Shown: positions 9,074 to 18,283, counted from the stretch's first letter. The stretch is DNA of 64,000 nt from Nostoc sp. 'Peltigera membranacea cyanobiont' N6 (GCF_002949735.1 NZ_CP026681.1:4602501-4666500); one strand, 5' to 3'. Made by a program: numbers and translations. Notes: generated from the letters alone by a model not told the origin.

Positions 9074-10594
9074 ATGGTTTTTACAGAATTTCGTTTTCTC
9101 TTTTTCTTTATGATTATTTTCTGCATCTACTGGGCTTTGCAGAAACACGATCATCGTAAAACTTGGTTATTAATCTGTAGTTACATTTTTTATGGTGTTT
9201 GGGATTGGCGCTTTCTTTCCCTGCTTTTGCTTTCGACAGTTGTTGATTACTTTGTTGGTTTGATGTTATCTAGACCACAGGTAGATAATTCAATAGTAAA
9301 AGCAGAAATTCAAACAACTGAGACTGTAAAAAATGGATGGATAAATTTTTTCTCTTGGGATGCACTGCTGAATAAACCAATAAATCAGCAGCAGCGCCAA
9401 GGATGGTTAGTACTCAGTTTAGTTGTAAATTTAGGTTTATTAGGATTTTTTAAGTACTATAACTTCTTCGTTGACTCTGCCTCAAACTTATTAATTTTTC
9501 TGGGTCTACCTGTTAGTATTAATACCCTTCAAATCATTCTGCCAGCAGGAATTAGTTTTTATACATTTCAAACTCTGAGCTATTCAATTGATGCCTATTT
9601 GGGTAAACTCAAACCTATTAATAATTTTTGGGATTTTGCTCTATTTGTAACTTTTTTCCCCCAGTTAGTTGCAGGCCCTATTGTCCGCGCATCTACTTTT
9701 TTGCCTCAACTATTAACTCCAAAAACTTTAAACAAGGTTGATTTTCAGGGATGCTTAACGCTTTTTCTGGTGGGATATTTCAAGAAAGCTTGTATTTCGG
9801 ATAATCTTTCTCCCTTGGTAGACCAGTATTTCACGAATCCAGAAGCTTATACTGTCTTAAGTTGTTGGATTGCCGTAATTTCTTTCGCTATACAAATATA
9901 CTGCGACTTTTCTGGCTATTCTGATATGGCGATCGCCTGTGCAGGTTTACTGGGATATAAGCTACCCCTCAACTTTAATTTTCCCTACTTTTCTGCAAAT
10001 GTCACTCAGTTGTGGCAACGTTGGCACATTACGCTTTTCACCTGGCTGCGAGACTATATTTATAGCCCTTTGATGAAAATGCGACCAAAAGAAGAACGCA
10101 CAGAATTCTTTCAGTCTAGAAATATTCTCATCCTGATGCTTACCTCTGGACTTTGGCATGGTGCGGCTTGGCATTTTGTTGTTTGGGGAGGATTGAATGG
10201 CGTTGCTTTAATTGTTCACAAGAAATGGTCATCTTGGATTGCTCCCTACAAGCGATTGCTACCACTCAGAAATATGTTAGGCATACCACTGACATTTTAC
10301 TGGTTTTGTGCGTCTGCAATCTTCTTTCGGAGTAACGATATCACTAGTGCTATCCAAATAGCGAAATCTTTTGTATTCCTCAATTCTCCTGGTTCGGAAA
10401 ACCTAAACATCCAAGTAGCTTGGATTTTTATACCTTTAGTTATGATGCACTGGGTCGCTTATAAAAATTGGTTGGCGGGCTGGTGGCAAAAAATTCCTCA
10501 ATGGAGTTTTGCGGTTTTTTATGGGGTGATAGTTTCAACAATACTTCGGTTTGCAGCCATCAATCCTCAACCATTTGTTTATTTTCAATTTTAG
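9074..10594 (+). CDS. MBOAT family O-acyltransferase (AlgI-like)
   Basis: This 506-residue polytopic membrane protein starts with VFTEFRFLFFFMIIFCIYWAL, as AlgI-type proteins do. It carries FYTFQTLSYSIDAY, the FVTFFPQLVAGPIVR segment, DFSGYSDMAIACAGLLGY and the conserved His block SGLWHGAAWHFVVWGGLNG. These are hallmarks of the alginate O-acetylation branch of the MBOAT family, which moves acyl groups across the membrane to an acceptor outside. An insertion near residues 70-110 separates the first helices. Paired with the SGNH-like gene upstream, it should form a two-part O-acylation system. The following methyltransferase begins 27 bases later. Confidence 0.93.
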   Translation: MVFTEFRFLFFFMIIFCIYWALQKHDHRKTWLLICSYIFYGVWDWRFLSLLLLSTVVDYFVGLMLSRPQVDNSIVKAEIQTTETVKNGWINFFSWDALLNKPINQQQRQGWLVLSLVVNLGLLGFFKYYNFFVDSASNLLIFLGLPVSINTLQIILPAGISFYTFQTLSYSIDAYLGKLKPINNFWDFALFVTFFPQLVAGPIVRASTFLPQLLTPKTLNKVDFQGCLTLFLVGYFKKACISDNLSPLVDQYFTNPEAYTVLSCWIAVISFAIQIYCDFSGYSDMAIACAGLLGYKLPLNFNFPYFSANVTQLWQRWHITLFTWLRDYIYSPLMKMRPKEERTEFFQSRNILILMLTSGLWHGAAWHFVVWGGLNGVALIVHKKWSSWIAPYKRLLPLRNMLGIPLTFYWFCASAIFFRSNDITSAIQIAKSFVFLNSPGSENLNIQVAWIFIPLVMMHWVAYKNWLAGWWQKIPQWSFAVFYGVIVSTILRFAAINPQPFVYFQF

Positions 10595-10621
10595 TTAATT
10601 TTGTATTTTTTATTAAAAGCT

Positions 10622-11344
10622 ATGAGCAAAAATACGATTTCAAATCAAATCAAATCTTTCTTCGATTATCTCTCGTTTAACCTACAATATGAATTGATGC
10701 TTTTATCTTTTAGAGGTAAAAGCAGAAAAGAAGTTTTTAGTGATATATATTATCGTAATCGGTGGGATGGTCAGGAATCTATTTCTGGAAGAGGTTCTAC
10801 TCTTCAACAAACATCAGTAATTATTAAAAAACTACCAATTTGGCTGGAGAAACTTAATGTCAAAACAATGCTTGATGCTCCTTGTGGAGATTTTTATTGG
10901 TTAAAAGAAGCCCAACTTAATATAGAAAAATACATTGGATGTGATATTGTTGCTGACTTAATTACTACAAATCAACGTAGTTATGGTAACGAAGTCCGAG
11001 AATTTACTAATCTCGATTTAGCAACAGATTCACTGCCACAAGTCGATTTGATTTTCTGTAGAGATTGTTTAGTACATCTCTCATTTCAAGATGCTATTGC
11101 TGTAATTAAAAACTTTAAAAAAAGCAATTCTAAATATCTTTTAACTACAACTTATCCGGGGATACTTGAAAATAAAGATATTGTTACAGGTGATTGGCGA
11201 GCAATCGATTTAAAATTACCTCCGTACAACTTTCCCGATATGCTGGAAATCATTGACGAAGAAACGACTGAAAGAAAGGACTACCCACAAAAGAGTTTGG
11301 GTCTATGGAAATTGACTGATATCGAGTTAGGGAATAGGGAATAG
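10622..11344 (+). CDS. SAM-dependent methyltransferase (class I)
   Basis: This is a protein of about 240 residues with a class I methyltransferase core: motif I MLDAPCGDFYWLK, an acidic strand 2 (YIGCDIVADLI), and the strand 4 segment DLIFCRDCLVHLSF. The ending KSLGLWKLTDIEL is characteristic of a small group of bacterial class I methyltransferases. I chose the ATG at 10622 over an upstream TTG at 10601 because protein-like sequence starts there; no clear ribosome binding site precedes it. The acceptor is unknown. Its place between the MBOAT and the carbamoyltransferase suggests tailoring of the same product or polysaccharide. Confidence 0.85.
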   Translation: MSKNTISNQIKSFFDYLSFNLQYELMLLSFRGKSRKEVFSDIYYRNRWDGQESISGRGSTLQQTSVIIKKLPIWLEKLNVKTMLDAPCGDFYWLKEAQLNIEKYIGCDIVADLITTNQRSYGNEVREFTNLDLATDSLPQVDLIFCRDCLVHLSFQDAIAVIKNFKKSNSKYLLTTTYPGILENKDIVTGDWRAIDLKLPPYNFPDMLEIIDEETTERKDYPQKSLGLWKLTDIELGNRE

Positions 11345-11377
11345 GGAATAAATAAAAATGGGAGTTTTATATAAAAA

Positions 11378-13216
11378 ATGCGTATTTTAGGAATTTCAGC
11401 TTATTACCACGATAGTGCCGCCGCCTTAGTTGTGGATGGTGATATTGTTGCCGCCGCACAAGAGGAGCGTTTTTCCCGCAAAAAACATGATGCGAGATTT
11501 CCTAAAGGTGCGATCGCTTATTGTCTCAAACAAGCAAATATTAAATTACGAGAAGTAGACCAAATCGTTTTCTACGATAAGCCATTGGTCAAATTTGAGC
11601 GACTCTTAGAAACCTATCTCGCCTACGCACCCAAGGGATTAAGTTCCTTTATTGCGGCGATGCCAGTTTGGTTAAAAGAAAAGCTTTACCTCAAAACGTT
11701 GTTAAAAAAGGAACTGGCGACCCTCGGAGATTGCAAAAAAACGCAATTGCCCCAACTTTTATTTACTGAACATCACCAAGCACACGCCGCTTCTGCCTTT
11801 TTCCCCAGTCCCTTTGAACGGGCGGCGGTGCTGTGCCTTGATGGAGTCGGAGAATGGGCAACTACCTCGGTTTGGCTAGGAGAAGATCATCAACTAACTC
11901 CCCAATGGGAAATTGATTTTCCCCATTCTTTAGGGCTACTTTATTCTGCCTTCACCTACTACACAGGTTTCAAGGTCAACTCTGGGGAATACAAACTCAT
12001 GGGTTTAGCGCCCTACGGTGAACCCAAATATGTAGACCATATCCTCAACCACCTTTTGGATCTTAAAGAAGATGGCACATTTCGGTTGAATATGGACTAC
12101 TTCAACTACACCACGGGGTTGACTATGACTACCCCAAAATTTCATCAATTGTTTGGTGGTGAACCACGCCAAAGCGAGGGAAAACTCACCCAGCGAGAAA
12201 TGGATATAGCTTGTTCTATCCAACACGTTACGGAGGAAGTCGTTTTGCGTTTGGCCAGAACGGTCAAAAAGGAACTGGACACAGACTATCTTTGTTTAGC
12301 GGGTGGAGTCGCCCTAAATTGTGTCGCCAATGGACGCATTTTGCGAGAAACAGATTTTCGGGATATTTGGATTCAACCAGCCGCCGGAGACGCAGGGGGA
12401 GCAGTTGGAGCAGCATTAGCTATTTGGCATCAATATCATGAAAAGCCGCGAATTCCTAATGATGGGGATGCCATGCGGGGCGGCTATCTAGGCCCTTGTT
12501 TTGGGAAAACAGAGATTCAAGACTATCTCCAGTCTGTGAATGCGCCCTACCAATACCTAGAAGATGACAAACTCATGCCTGAACTTGCCGAAATTCTAGA
12601 GCAAGGAAATGTTGTAGGTTGGTTTTCTGGCAGGATGGAGTTTGGCCCGCGAGCTTTGGGAGGTCGTTCGATCATCGGCGATCCTCGTAATCCCAAGATG
12701 CAATCGGTGATGAATCTAAAAATCAAATACCGTGAATCCTTCCGTCCTTTTGCCCCTTCCGTCTTAGCAGAACAGGTTTCCAATTACTTTGACCTTGAAA
12801 GTCCCAGCCCTTATATGCTTTTGGTTGCACCAATCAAAGCCGAGTTGCGGATTCCCATGACAACAGAACAGGAGGAGTTGTTTGGCATAGATAAGTTAAA
12901 CGTGAAGCGATCGCAAATTCCCGCTATCACTCATGTAGATTATTCTGCTCGGATTCAAACGGTTCATCAACAAACCAATCCTCGATACTATGAACTGCTG
13001 CGACATTTTCAGGCAAAAACGGGCTGTGCAGTTTTAGTAAACACATCATTTAATGTCCGAGGCGAACCAATTGTGTGTACCCCAGAAGATGCCTATCGCT
13101 GTTTTATGAGAACGGAGATGGACTACTTGGTATTAGAGAACTTTCTCCTCGCCAAATCGAACCAACCCCAGATACAGAAAGATGAATCTTGGAAAACAGA
13201 ATTTGAATTAGATTAA
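11378..13216 (+). CDS. NodU/CmcH-type O-carbamoyltransferase, SxtI-like
   Basis: This 612-residue carbamoyltransferase has the N-terminal Kae1-like domain (GISAYYHDSAAALVVDGDIVAAAQEERF, HHQAHAASAFF, NSGEYKLMGLAPYGEP, CLAGGVALNCVANG). It also has the C-terminal carbamoyltransferase domain (FGPRALGGRSIIGDPR, ESFRPFAPSVL, VNTSFNVRGEPIV). These enzymes use carbamoyl phosphate and ATP to carbamoylate a hydroxyl group. Length and the order of the three following genes match the sxtI-sxtJ-sxtK-sxtL block of saxitoxin producers, but no saxitoxin core genes are visible here. It likely carbamoylates the cluster product or a glycan. The first 30 codons and the RNA leader look normal. Confidence 0.95.
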   Translation: MRILGISAYYHDSAAALVVDGDIVAAAQEERFSRKKHDARFPKGAIAYCLKQANIKLREVDQIVFYDKPLVKFERLLETYLAYAPKGLSSFIAAMPVWLKEKLYLKTLLKKELATLGDCKKTQLPQLLFTEHHQAHAASAFFPSPFERAAVLCLDGVGEWATTSVWLGEDHQLTPQWEIDFPHSLGLLYSAFTYYTGFKVNSGEYKLMGLAPYGEPKYVDHILNHLLDLKEDGTFRLNMDYFNYTTGLTMTTPKFHQLFGGEPRQSEGKLTQREMDIACSIQHVTEEVVLRLARTVKKELDTDYLCLAGGVALNCVANGRILRETDFRDIWIQPAAGDAGGAVGAALAIWHQYHEKPRIPNDGDAMRGGYLGPCFGKTEIQDYLQSVNAPYQYLEDDKLMPELAEILEQGNVVGWFSGRMEFGPRALGGRSIIGDPRNPKMQSVMNLKIKYRESFRPFAPSVLAEQVSNYFDLESPSPYMLLVAPIKAELRIPMTTEQEELFGIDKLNVKRSQIPAITHVDYSARIQTVHQQTNPRYYELLRHFQAKTGCAVLVNTSFNVRGEPIVCTPEDAYRCFMRTEMDYLVLENFLLAKSNQPQIQKDESWKTEFELD

Positions 13217-13221
13217 CGCCG

Positions 13222-13629
13222 ATGAACGAAATACAACAACTCGATCGGAAAGGACTACGGGATTTTGGACTACTTGGTGGTGCGATCGCTGCTGGCTTAT
13301 TCGGTAGTCTACTGCCCTTGATACACCATGAGTCTTTACCCATTTTACCTTGGGTAATTGCTAGCATTCTTTGGGTGTGGGCGCTGATTGCCCCCGCCAC
13401 ACTCAATGGTGTTTACCAAATTTGGATGAGAATTGGACTGGTATTAGGTTGGATTAATACGCGGATAATTCTCAGTATTATTTTCTATATCTTGATCGCA
13501 CCAATTGGTCTAATAATGCGAGGCGTGTTCCATCATGATGCTATGGCCAGAAAGCTAGATGGTGACGTAAAAACTTATCGCATTATCAATCAAGTAAAAC
13601 CTATAAACAAAATGGAGAAACCGTTCTAA
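13222..13629 (+). CDS. SxtJ family membrane protein
   Basis: This 135-residue membrane protein begins 5 bases after the carbamoyltransferase stop. It has three or four hydrophobic stretches (FGLLGGAIAAGLFGSLLPLI, PWVIASILWVWALIAPA, IILSIIFYILIAPIGLIMRG) and a short basic tail. Size, hydrophobicity pattern and position match SxtJ, a family of unknown function that travels with NodU-type carbamoyltransferases. A role in presenting or anchoring the carbamoylation complex at the membrane is an inference. The stop overlaps the next start (TAATG), which implies coupled translation. Confidence 0.85.
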   Translation: MNEIQQLDRKGLRDFGLLGGAIAAGLFGSLLPLIHHESLPILPWVIASILWVWALIAPATLNGVYQIWMRIGLVLGWINTRIILSIIFYILIAPIGLIMRGVFHHDAMARKLDGDVKTYRIINQVKPINKMEKPF

Positions 13630-13793
13630 TGTTTGAAACAACACAAGACTTGCTGAAAGATTTATGGGGATTACTGAAAGAACGCCGCAAATTCTTTCTA
13701 CTACCACTTATCGTCACACTATTGCTCTTAGGTATCTTAATTGTGTTCGCACAGTCATCCGTACTTGCGCCCTTTATTTACACACTATTTTGA
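13629..13793 (+). CDS. SxtK-like small membrane protein (DUF5989 type)
   Basis: This 54-residue reading frame starts at the ATG that overlaps the SxtJ-like stop codon. The N-terminal half is amphipathic and charged (TTQDLLKDLWGLLKERRKFF), followed by one transmembrane helix (LLPLIVTLLLLGILIVFA). The length equals that known for SxtK, and the sequence has the DUF5989 layout LWxLLKxRRKFxLLP. It sits between the SxtJ-like and SxtL-like genes exactly as in saxitoxin loci. Function is unknown; translational coupling suggests a complex with the SxtJ-like protein. Confidence 0.85.
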   Translation: MFETTQDLLKDLWGLLKERRKFFLLPLIVTLLLLGILIVFAQSSVLAPFIYTLF

Positions 13794-13803
13794 GGAATGC
13801 GAG

Positions 13804-15096
13804 GTGGTAACATCGTCATTAAAGCGGTGGGTAGGGGTGATGCTAACCCTAGCTTTATTGCTAGGCGGAATTGTCTTAGGGCTAGCTGTTGTAGAAATTG
13901 GCTTACGCATTGCTGGCGTTGAATACAAGACATTTTATACCTTTGATGAACATAGAGGTTGGGCAGGACGACCTTATGCGGCTGGGTGGGTGCATGACGA
14001 AGGGGAAGCCTATATCCAATACAACAGTGAGGGTTTTCACGACCGAGAACATTCCTTAGTTAAGCCAGAGAATACTATCCGTATTGCCTTGCTGGGAGAT
14101 TCTTTTACAGAAGCACGCCAACTGCCACAAACACAAGGACTCGCCGCCGTCATCGAACGCGAACTGAAAAATTGTCCCACCCTAGCAGATCGTGACGTAG
14201 AAGTGATGAACTTCGGAGTCAATGGTTATGGAACAGATCAAGAACTAATCGCCTTGCAAGAAAAGGTCTGGAACTATTCACCAGACCTCGTACTTCTGAA
14301 TTTTTATCCAGGTAACGATGTCATCAACAATTCCCGCAGTCTCACTGAAAAAATGGTGAGTCAGACTGCTATGGATAATAGCGCCCTCATGAAACCCTAT
14401 TTTGTTGATCGAGATGATAATTGGGTGCTTGATGACTCGTTTGTAAATATGGATATTTATCGCTCACAAAAGTCATTGTGGCATCAGGCTTATCTCCAAG
14501 TTCAAGATCGTTTACGGATTTTACAGATTTTAAAACAAGCAAAATACGCTTTCCCACTTCCTCACCAAGATAATAAAAAACGAGACACCCAACTAGCAAC
14601 ACAACCTACAAAAGTTTCTCCCTATAATGACCCTGAATGGCAGAATGTCTGGAAGCAAACAGAATGGCTTGCATACAACACTGCAACCGATCCTGAATGG
14701 GAACAAGCATGGCAACAAACAGAAAGACTAATTAGTTTAATGCATAATGAGACAATTACTAAAAAAGCGAATTTTGCTGTAGTAACACTAACAACTGCCC
14801 TGCAAGTTAATCCCGATCCTGTCGTGCGTCATCATCAGGAAGTGTCAGGGTTAACAGATTGGTTTTACCCAGAAAAGCGGATTGCAACATTAGGAGAACA
14901 TGAAGGTTTTACTACTATTAATCTAGGAGAATCTTTTCAGGCTTATGCCCAGCAAAATAATGTCTGCTTACATGGGTTTGATAATACTTTTCGTTGCGAC
15001 GGACATTGGAATGCTTTGGGACATCAGTTAGCAGGGGAGATTGTTGCTAAAACACTGTGTGAAAAGGGATTGACCAAAATAATTCGTAATTCGTAA
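13804..15096 (+). CDS. GDSL/SGNH-family protein, SxtL-like
   Basis: This protein of about 430 residues has an N-terminal membrane anchor (VGVMLTLALLLGGIVLGLAVVEIGLRIAG) and an SGNH domain facing outward. Block I is GDSFTEARQ with Ser100, and the C-terminal catalytic block is CDGHWNALGH. I chose GTG at 13804 because TGAGGA ends 7 bases before it; the longer frame from TTG at 13741 would overlap the SxtK-like gene. It matches the GDSL-lipase-like SxtL in size and position. Possible roles are an esterase or an acyl or carbamoyl transfer partner. A tandem pair of PEWxxxWxQTEWL-like segments near residues 280-310 is an internal duplication. Confidence 0.85.
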   Translation: MVTSSLKRWVGVMLTLALLLGGIVLGLAVVEIGLRIAGVEYKTFYTFDEHRGWAGRPYAAGWVHDEGEAYIQYNSEGFHDREHSLVKPENTIRIALLGDSFTEARQLPQTQGLAAVIERELKNCPTLADRDVEVMNFGVNGYGTDQELIALQEKVWNYSPDLVLLNFYPGNDVINNSRSLTEKMVSQTAMDNSALMKPYFVDRDDNWVLDDSFVNMDIYRSQKSLWHQAYLQVQDRLRILQILKQAKYAFPLPHQDNKKRDTQLATQPTKVSPYNDPEWQNVWKQTEWLAYNTATDPEWEQAWQQTERLISLMHNETITKKANFAVVTLTTALQVNPDPVVRHHQEVSGLTDWFYPEKRIATLGEHEGFTTINLGESFQAYAQQNNVCLHGFDNTFRCDGHWNALGHQLAGEIVAKTLCEKGLTKIIRNS

Positions 15097-15114
15097 TTAT
15101 AAGAGTAGGAATTG

Positions 15115-16203
15115 ATGGGAAAAATAAAGCCTTGGCTACAAAATTTATTCCTCATGCTGGCTGGAGTTATAGTTGGGCTGTTAATCATCGAAACTTTTGC
15201 CATTACTACTGGAGTTGCTGCCCCACAAAAGTCCAAGGCGCAAATTTTTTATCAATTTATTCAACCGGATGCTCAATTAGGCTACAAACCTAAATCAAAC
15301 CTGAAGGATTTCAAAACTGTTTGGCAAGAAGCAAAAGTTGCAGAAGTTGCTAATACAGATAGTTATGGATTTCGTAATATAGGAAGAGATTACACAAAAT
15401 CTAACTTGTATTTTGTTGGAGATTCCTTTACATGGGGTCAATGGGTCAGTGAAGAAAAAATATTTCCCAGACTGGTAGAATCAGAATTGCAGCAGCCAGC
15501 AATTAATTTAGGTGTTCCCGGTTATTCTTTTGCTCAATATGAAACATTATTTAATGAATTGATCGCCAAATATAAACCTCAGACAGCCATCTTATCCATA
15601 GTTGCTAATGATTTAACTAATTATTCATCTGATATTGGTCAAAAGATATATGATACGCTTAAAGAAAGAAGTTTTTCACCTTGGTATGAAAAAACCTTTT
15701 TGTACCAGTTTGTCTGGAAAAATAACAAAAAAAACTTGCCATTAAAAGCTGGAACTTCTATCTCTAAAGAAGCAAAAAATGGTTTAACTTTATTTAATTT
15801 ATCGCTGGCAGCACCTGAGTCAGGAGTAGGTGTAGATAGCGATTATTTGACATCTGATGGAGTGATCAAAGTAGAAGCGGCGTTATCACGAATTATTCGT
15901 TTGACCAAAGAAAATCAAGTTAAGCTGTTTGTTTTTCTTGTACCTTCAAAAGAATCAGCTTATATCAAAGATTACGTCCAGTTATTTCCTGAGAATGTAG
16001 ATTTGCTCAAAAATGAAGAAATTGGGTATCAGCGTTTATGTGACCTTGCAAAATTACAAGATGTAACTTGTGTCAATCTAACTGATGATTTTAGAAAAAA
16101 TAGCAAACAAGAAAAGCTTTACTTTGATATTGATGGTCATTGGAATCCTGCGGGACATCAACTAGCTGCAAAAGTAATTTTAAAGACTCTAGATAAATCG
16201 TAA
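15115..16203 (+). CDS. Second SGNH-family membrane-anchored protein
   Basis: This 362-residue protein starts at the ATG at 15115, with AGGA 4 bases upstream. It has one N-terminal membrane helix (LFLMLAGVIVGLLIIETFAITTG), the nucleophile block VGDSFTWGQ (Ser104), a GVPGYSFAQYETLF block III region and the C-terminal catalytic block IDGHWNPAGHQLA. It is a distant tandem paralogue of the SxtL-like gene just upstream. Both have the complete Ser and Asp-x-x-His signatures, unlike the GPS variant at 7864. A role as esterase or acyltransferase on a surface molecule is inferred from context. Confidence 0.85.
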   Translation: MGKIKPWLQNLFLMLAGVIVGLLIIETFAITTGVAAPQKSKAQIFYQFIQPDAQLGYKPKSNLKDFKTVWQEAKVAEVANTDSYGFRNIGRDYTKSNLYFVGDSFTWGQWVSEEKIFPRLVESELQQPAINLGVPGYSFAQYETLFNELIAKYKPQTAILSIVANDLTNYSSDIGQKIYDTLKERSFSPWYEKTFLYQFVWKNNKKNLPLKAGTSISKEAKNGLTLFNLSLAAPESGVGVDSDYLTSDGVIKVEAALSRIIRLTKENQVKLFVFLVPSKESAYIKDYVQLFPENVDLLKNEEIGYQRLCDLAKLQDVTCVNLTDDFRKNSKQEKLYFDIDGHWNPAGHQLAAKVILKTLDKS

Positions 16204-16214
16204 TTCGTAATTAA

Positions 16215-17186
16215 ATGACAATGAGCCAAACAACCGCCGAGGAAATATCTAACGAGATGCCACCGCTTGAAATGGAACTTCAAGACGCTTCTGTACGTAT
16301 GCCCTATCCTCCACCAACCCCATACCCGATGATGGGGGCTGCTTCGTTAGGAGATATGCCAACCTTTGCGATGGATGGCGAAAATCTTGGGGGTTACTCT
16401 CAGTACGGTGTTGCTGCCACTTCGGGGGCAGAAAATCGGCTAGATGTCTTTAGCATTGGCAAAGATAGTGCTGTTTATTACAAAAAGTGGCATGGCTCAG
16501 TTTGGAGTGATTGGGAACGGCTGGGAGGCTACTGTACTTCTGCACCATCTGCGATCGCCAGAGGAGAGAATCGGATTGATATCTTTGTGATTGGGGGCGA
16601 TCGCTCCGTATATCATAAAGGCTGGGATGGCTCAACCTGGAGCGATTGGCTAAATCTTGGCGGCTACTCTCAGTATGGTGTCGCGGCTGCTTCTTGGGGA
16701 GAAAATCGGCTGGATCTGTTTATCGTCAACTGGGATGGAGCCATATACCAAAAGTCTTGGGATGGCTCAATCTGGGGTGATTGGGAAAGGCTGGGGGGCT
16801 ACTGTATTTCAACACCAGCTGCGGTTTCTTGGGGATTAAACCGGATTGACACCTTTGCCTTGGGTAGCGATCGCGCCATCTATCAAAAGTATTGGGATGG
16901 TTCAACCTGGAGTGGTTGGGAAAAACTCGGTGGCTATTCTCAGTATGGTGTTGCGGCTGCTTCTGGAATTGAAAATCGCCTAGATATTTACATCATTGCT
17001 CGTAACGGTGCAGTGTACCAGAAGTACTGGGATGGCTCAAACTGGGTCGGTTGGAATAATCTGGGTGGCTACTCTATTGCTGCACCGGCTGCGGTTGCTT
17101 CGGCTCCAAACCGTGTTGATACTTTTGTGCTAGGTAGCGATCGCGCTGTCTACCACAAGTGGTATCGCGTAGGTGGCAAAGTCTAA
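16215..17186 (+). CDS. Beta-propeller lectin-like protein (DUF346/PLL type) 1
   Basis: This 323-residue protein consists of a Pro/Met-rich N-terminal tail of about 55 residues and six repeats of about 45 residues. The repeats follow the pattern GGY...GVAA...ENRLDIF..G.D.A.YQK.WDGS.W..WERL. This is the DUF346/PLL repeat of Photorhabdus fucose-binding lectins and fungal fucose lectin-like propellers. Odd and even repeats differ, QYGVAAAS alternating with APAAVS. No signal peptide is visible. Asp-Arg pairs are often encoded by GATCGC within HIP1 sites. It could bind glycans on the cell surface or in the cytoplasm. A close paralogue follows at 17285. An ATG at 16221 is an alternative start. Confidence 0.85.
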   Translation: MTMSQTTAEEISNEMPPLEMELQDASVRMPYPPPTPYPMMGAASLGDMPTFAMDGENLGGYSQYGVAATSGAENRLDVFSIGKDSAVYYKKWHGSVWSDWERLGGYCTSAPSAIARGENRIDIFVIGGDRSVYHKGWDGSTWSDWLNLGGYSQYGVAAASWGENRLDLFIVNWDGAIYQKSWDGSIWGDWERLGGYCISTPAAVSWGLNRIDTFALGSDRAIYQKYWDGSTWSGWEKLGGYSQYGVAAASGIENRLDIYIIARNGAVYQKYWDGSNWVGWNNLGGYSIAAPAAVASAPNRVDTFVLGSDRAVYHKWYRVGGKV

Positions 17187-17208
17187 TCCAAATAAGGTTC
17201 AGTTAAAG

Positions 17209-17280
17209 CTTAACTCTTTCTCAAAGTCAGTTTTTTTAACGAACCGCAAAGAACGCGAAGAACGCAAAGGAAGAAAAGAG
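17209..17280. repeat. Dispersed repeat copy (TTAACTCTTT... ...GAACGCAAAGG)
   Basis: This stretch between the two propeller genes shares the ordered blocks TTAACTCTTT, TCAAAGT, AACGAACCGCAAAG and CGCAAAGGA with 22296-22365. It is a dispersed non-coding repeat, present at least twice in the window. Confidence 0.65.
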
Positions 17281-17284
17281 GCAA

Positions 17285-18184
17285 ATGACAACCAGCTATC
17301 CAACTACAGCAGCAATTTCTCAGAATCGAGGTATGCCATTTCCGGCGATGAGTCCCGCCTCTAAAGAAGATATGCCAACATTTTCCACTGATGGGGAATA
17401 TTTAGACGGATATTGCCAGTATGGTGTTACAGCCACTTCTTGGTCAGAAAATCGCCTGGATGTTTTACTCACAGCGAGTATTGGCCCTTTATGGCATAAG
17501 TGGTGGGATGGCTCAACTTGGAGCGATTGGCAAAGACTCGGTGGTTATTGTATTTCCTCGCCAGCTGCGGTTTCTTGGGGACTGAATCGCATTGATACCT
17601 TTGTTTTGGGTAGCGATCGCGCTACATATCGCACATGGTGGGATGGTTCAAAGTGGAGTACTTGGGAAAATCTTGGCGGGTACTCCCACTATGGTGTTGC
17701 CGCCGCTTCCGTTGGTGAAAATCGGCTGGATATTTTTGCCGTCGGTATTGATGGCGCGATGTACCACAAGCGTTGGAATGGTTCAGCCTGGGATGAGTGG
17801 AACAATCTCGGAGGTTACTGTCTTGCTGCACCGGCTGCGGTTTCTCGCGGCACAGACTGCATTGATACCTTTGTTTTAGGCGGGGATGGTGCGATTTATC
17901 ATAAGGGGTGGGATGGCTCAACCTGGAGTGGTTGGAAAAACCTGGGAGGGTATTGCCAGTATGGTGTCGCCGCCACTTCTGTCGCTGAAAATCGGCTAGA
18001 TATTTTTACTGTTGGCTGTGATGGTGCGATGTACCGTAAGACATGGGATGGTTCAGTCTGGAGCGATTGGCAGCATCTCGGTGGTTACTCTACTTCCGCA
18101 CCGGCTGCGGTTTCTCGGAGTCCAAACTGTATTGACACCTTTGTTGTGGGTGGCGATCGCGCTGTATACCACAAATGTTACTAG
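17285..18184 (+). CDS. Beta-propeller lectin-like protein (DUF346/PLL type) 2
   Basis: This 299-residue tandem paralogue of the previous gene has a shorter N-terminal tail (about 35 residues) and six PLL/DUF346 repeats. Both proteins share a DMPTF segment followed by DGE just before the first repeat. The second protein carries extra cysteines (GTDCIDTF, VGCDGAMY, SPNCIDTF) that the first lacks. No signal peptide is seen. The start ATG has GAGG 4 bases upstream. Duplication in place followed by divergence is clear. The ligand is unknown; fucose or O-methylated sugars are known for the family. Confidence 0.85.
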   Translation: MTTSYPTTAAISQNRGMPFPAMSPASKEDMPTFSTDGEYLDGYCQYGVTATSWSENRLDVLLTASIGPLWHKWWDGSTWSDWQRLGGYCISSPAAVSWGLNRIDTFVLGSDRATYRTWWDGSKWSTWENLGGYSHYGVAAASVGENRLDIFAVGIDGAMYHKRWNGSAWDEWNNLGGYCLAAPAAVSRGTDCIDTFVLGGDGAIYHKGWDGSTWSGWKNLGGYCQYGVAATSVAENRLDIFTVGCDGAMYRKTWDGSVWSDWQHLGGYSTSAPAAVSRSPNCIDTFVVGGDRAVYHKCY

Positions 18185-18283
18185 CTTTCTCAACAGCATG
18201 GCTCATACTCAGAAACTCATCCACTCCGGTTAGAAATCAGCGATCGTGTTGAATAACTGTTGACATTTTAGGAGTTCAAAACG

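Noticed and set aside
13741..13803. Upstream extension of the SxtL-like gene to TTG at 13741
   Set aside because: It overlaps the SxtK-like gene in another frame and lacks a ribosome binding site; GTG at 13804 has TGAGGA at good distance.
11378..15096. A saxitoxin biosynthesis locus
   Set aside because: Only the carbamoylation block is similar. The polyketide-synthase-like sxtA, amidinotransferase sxtG and other core genes are absent from the window.
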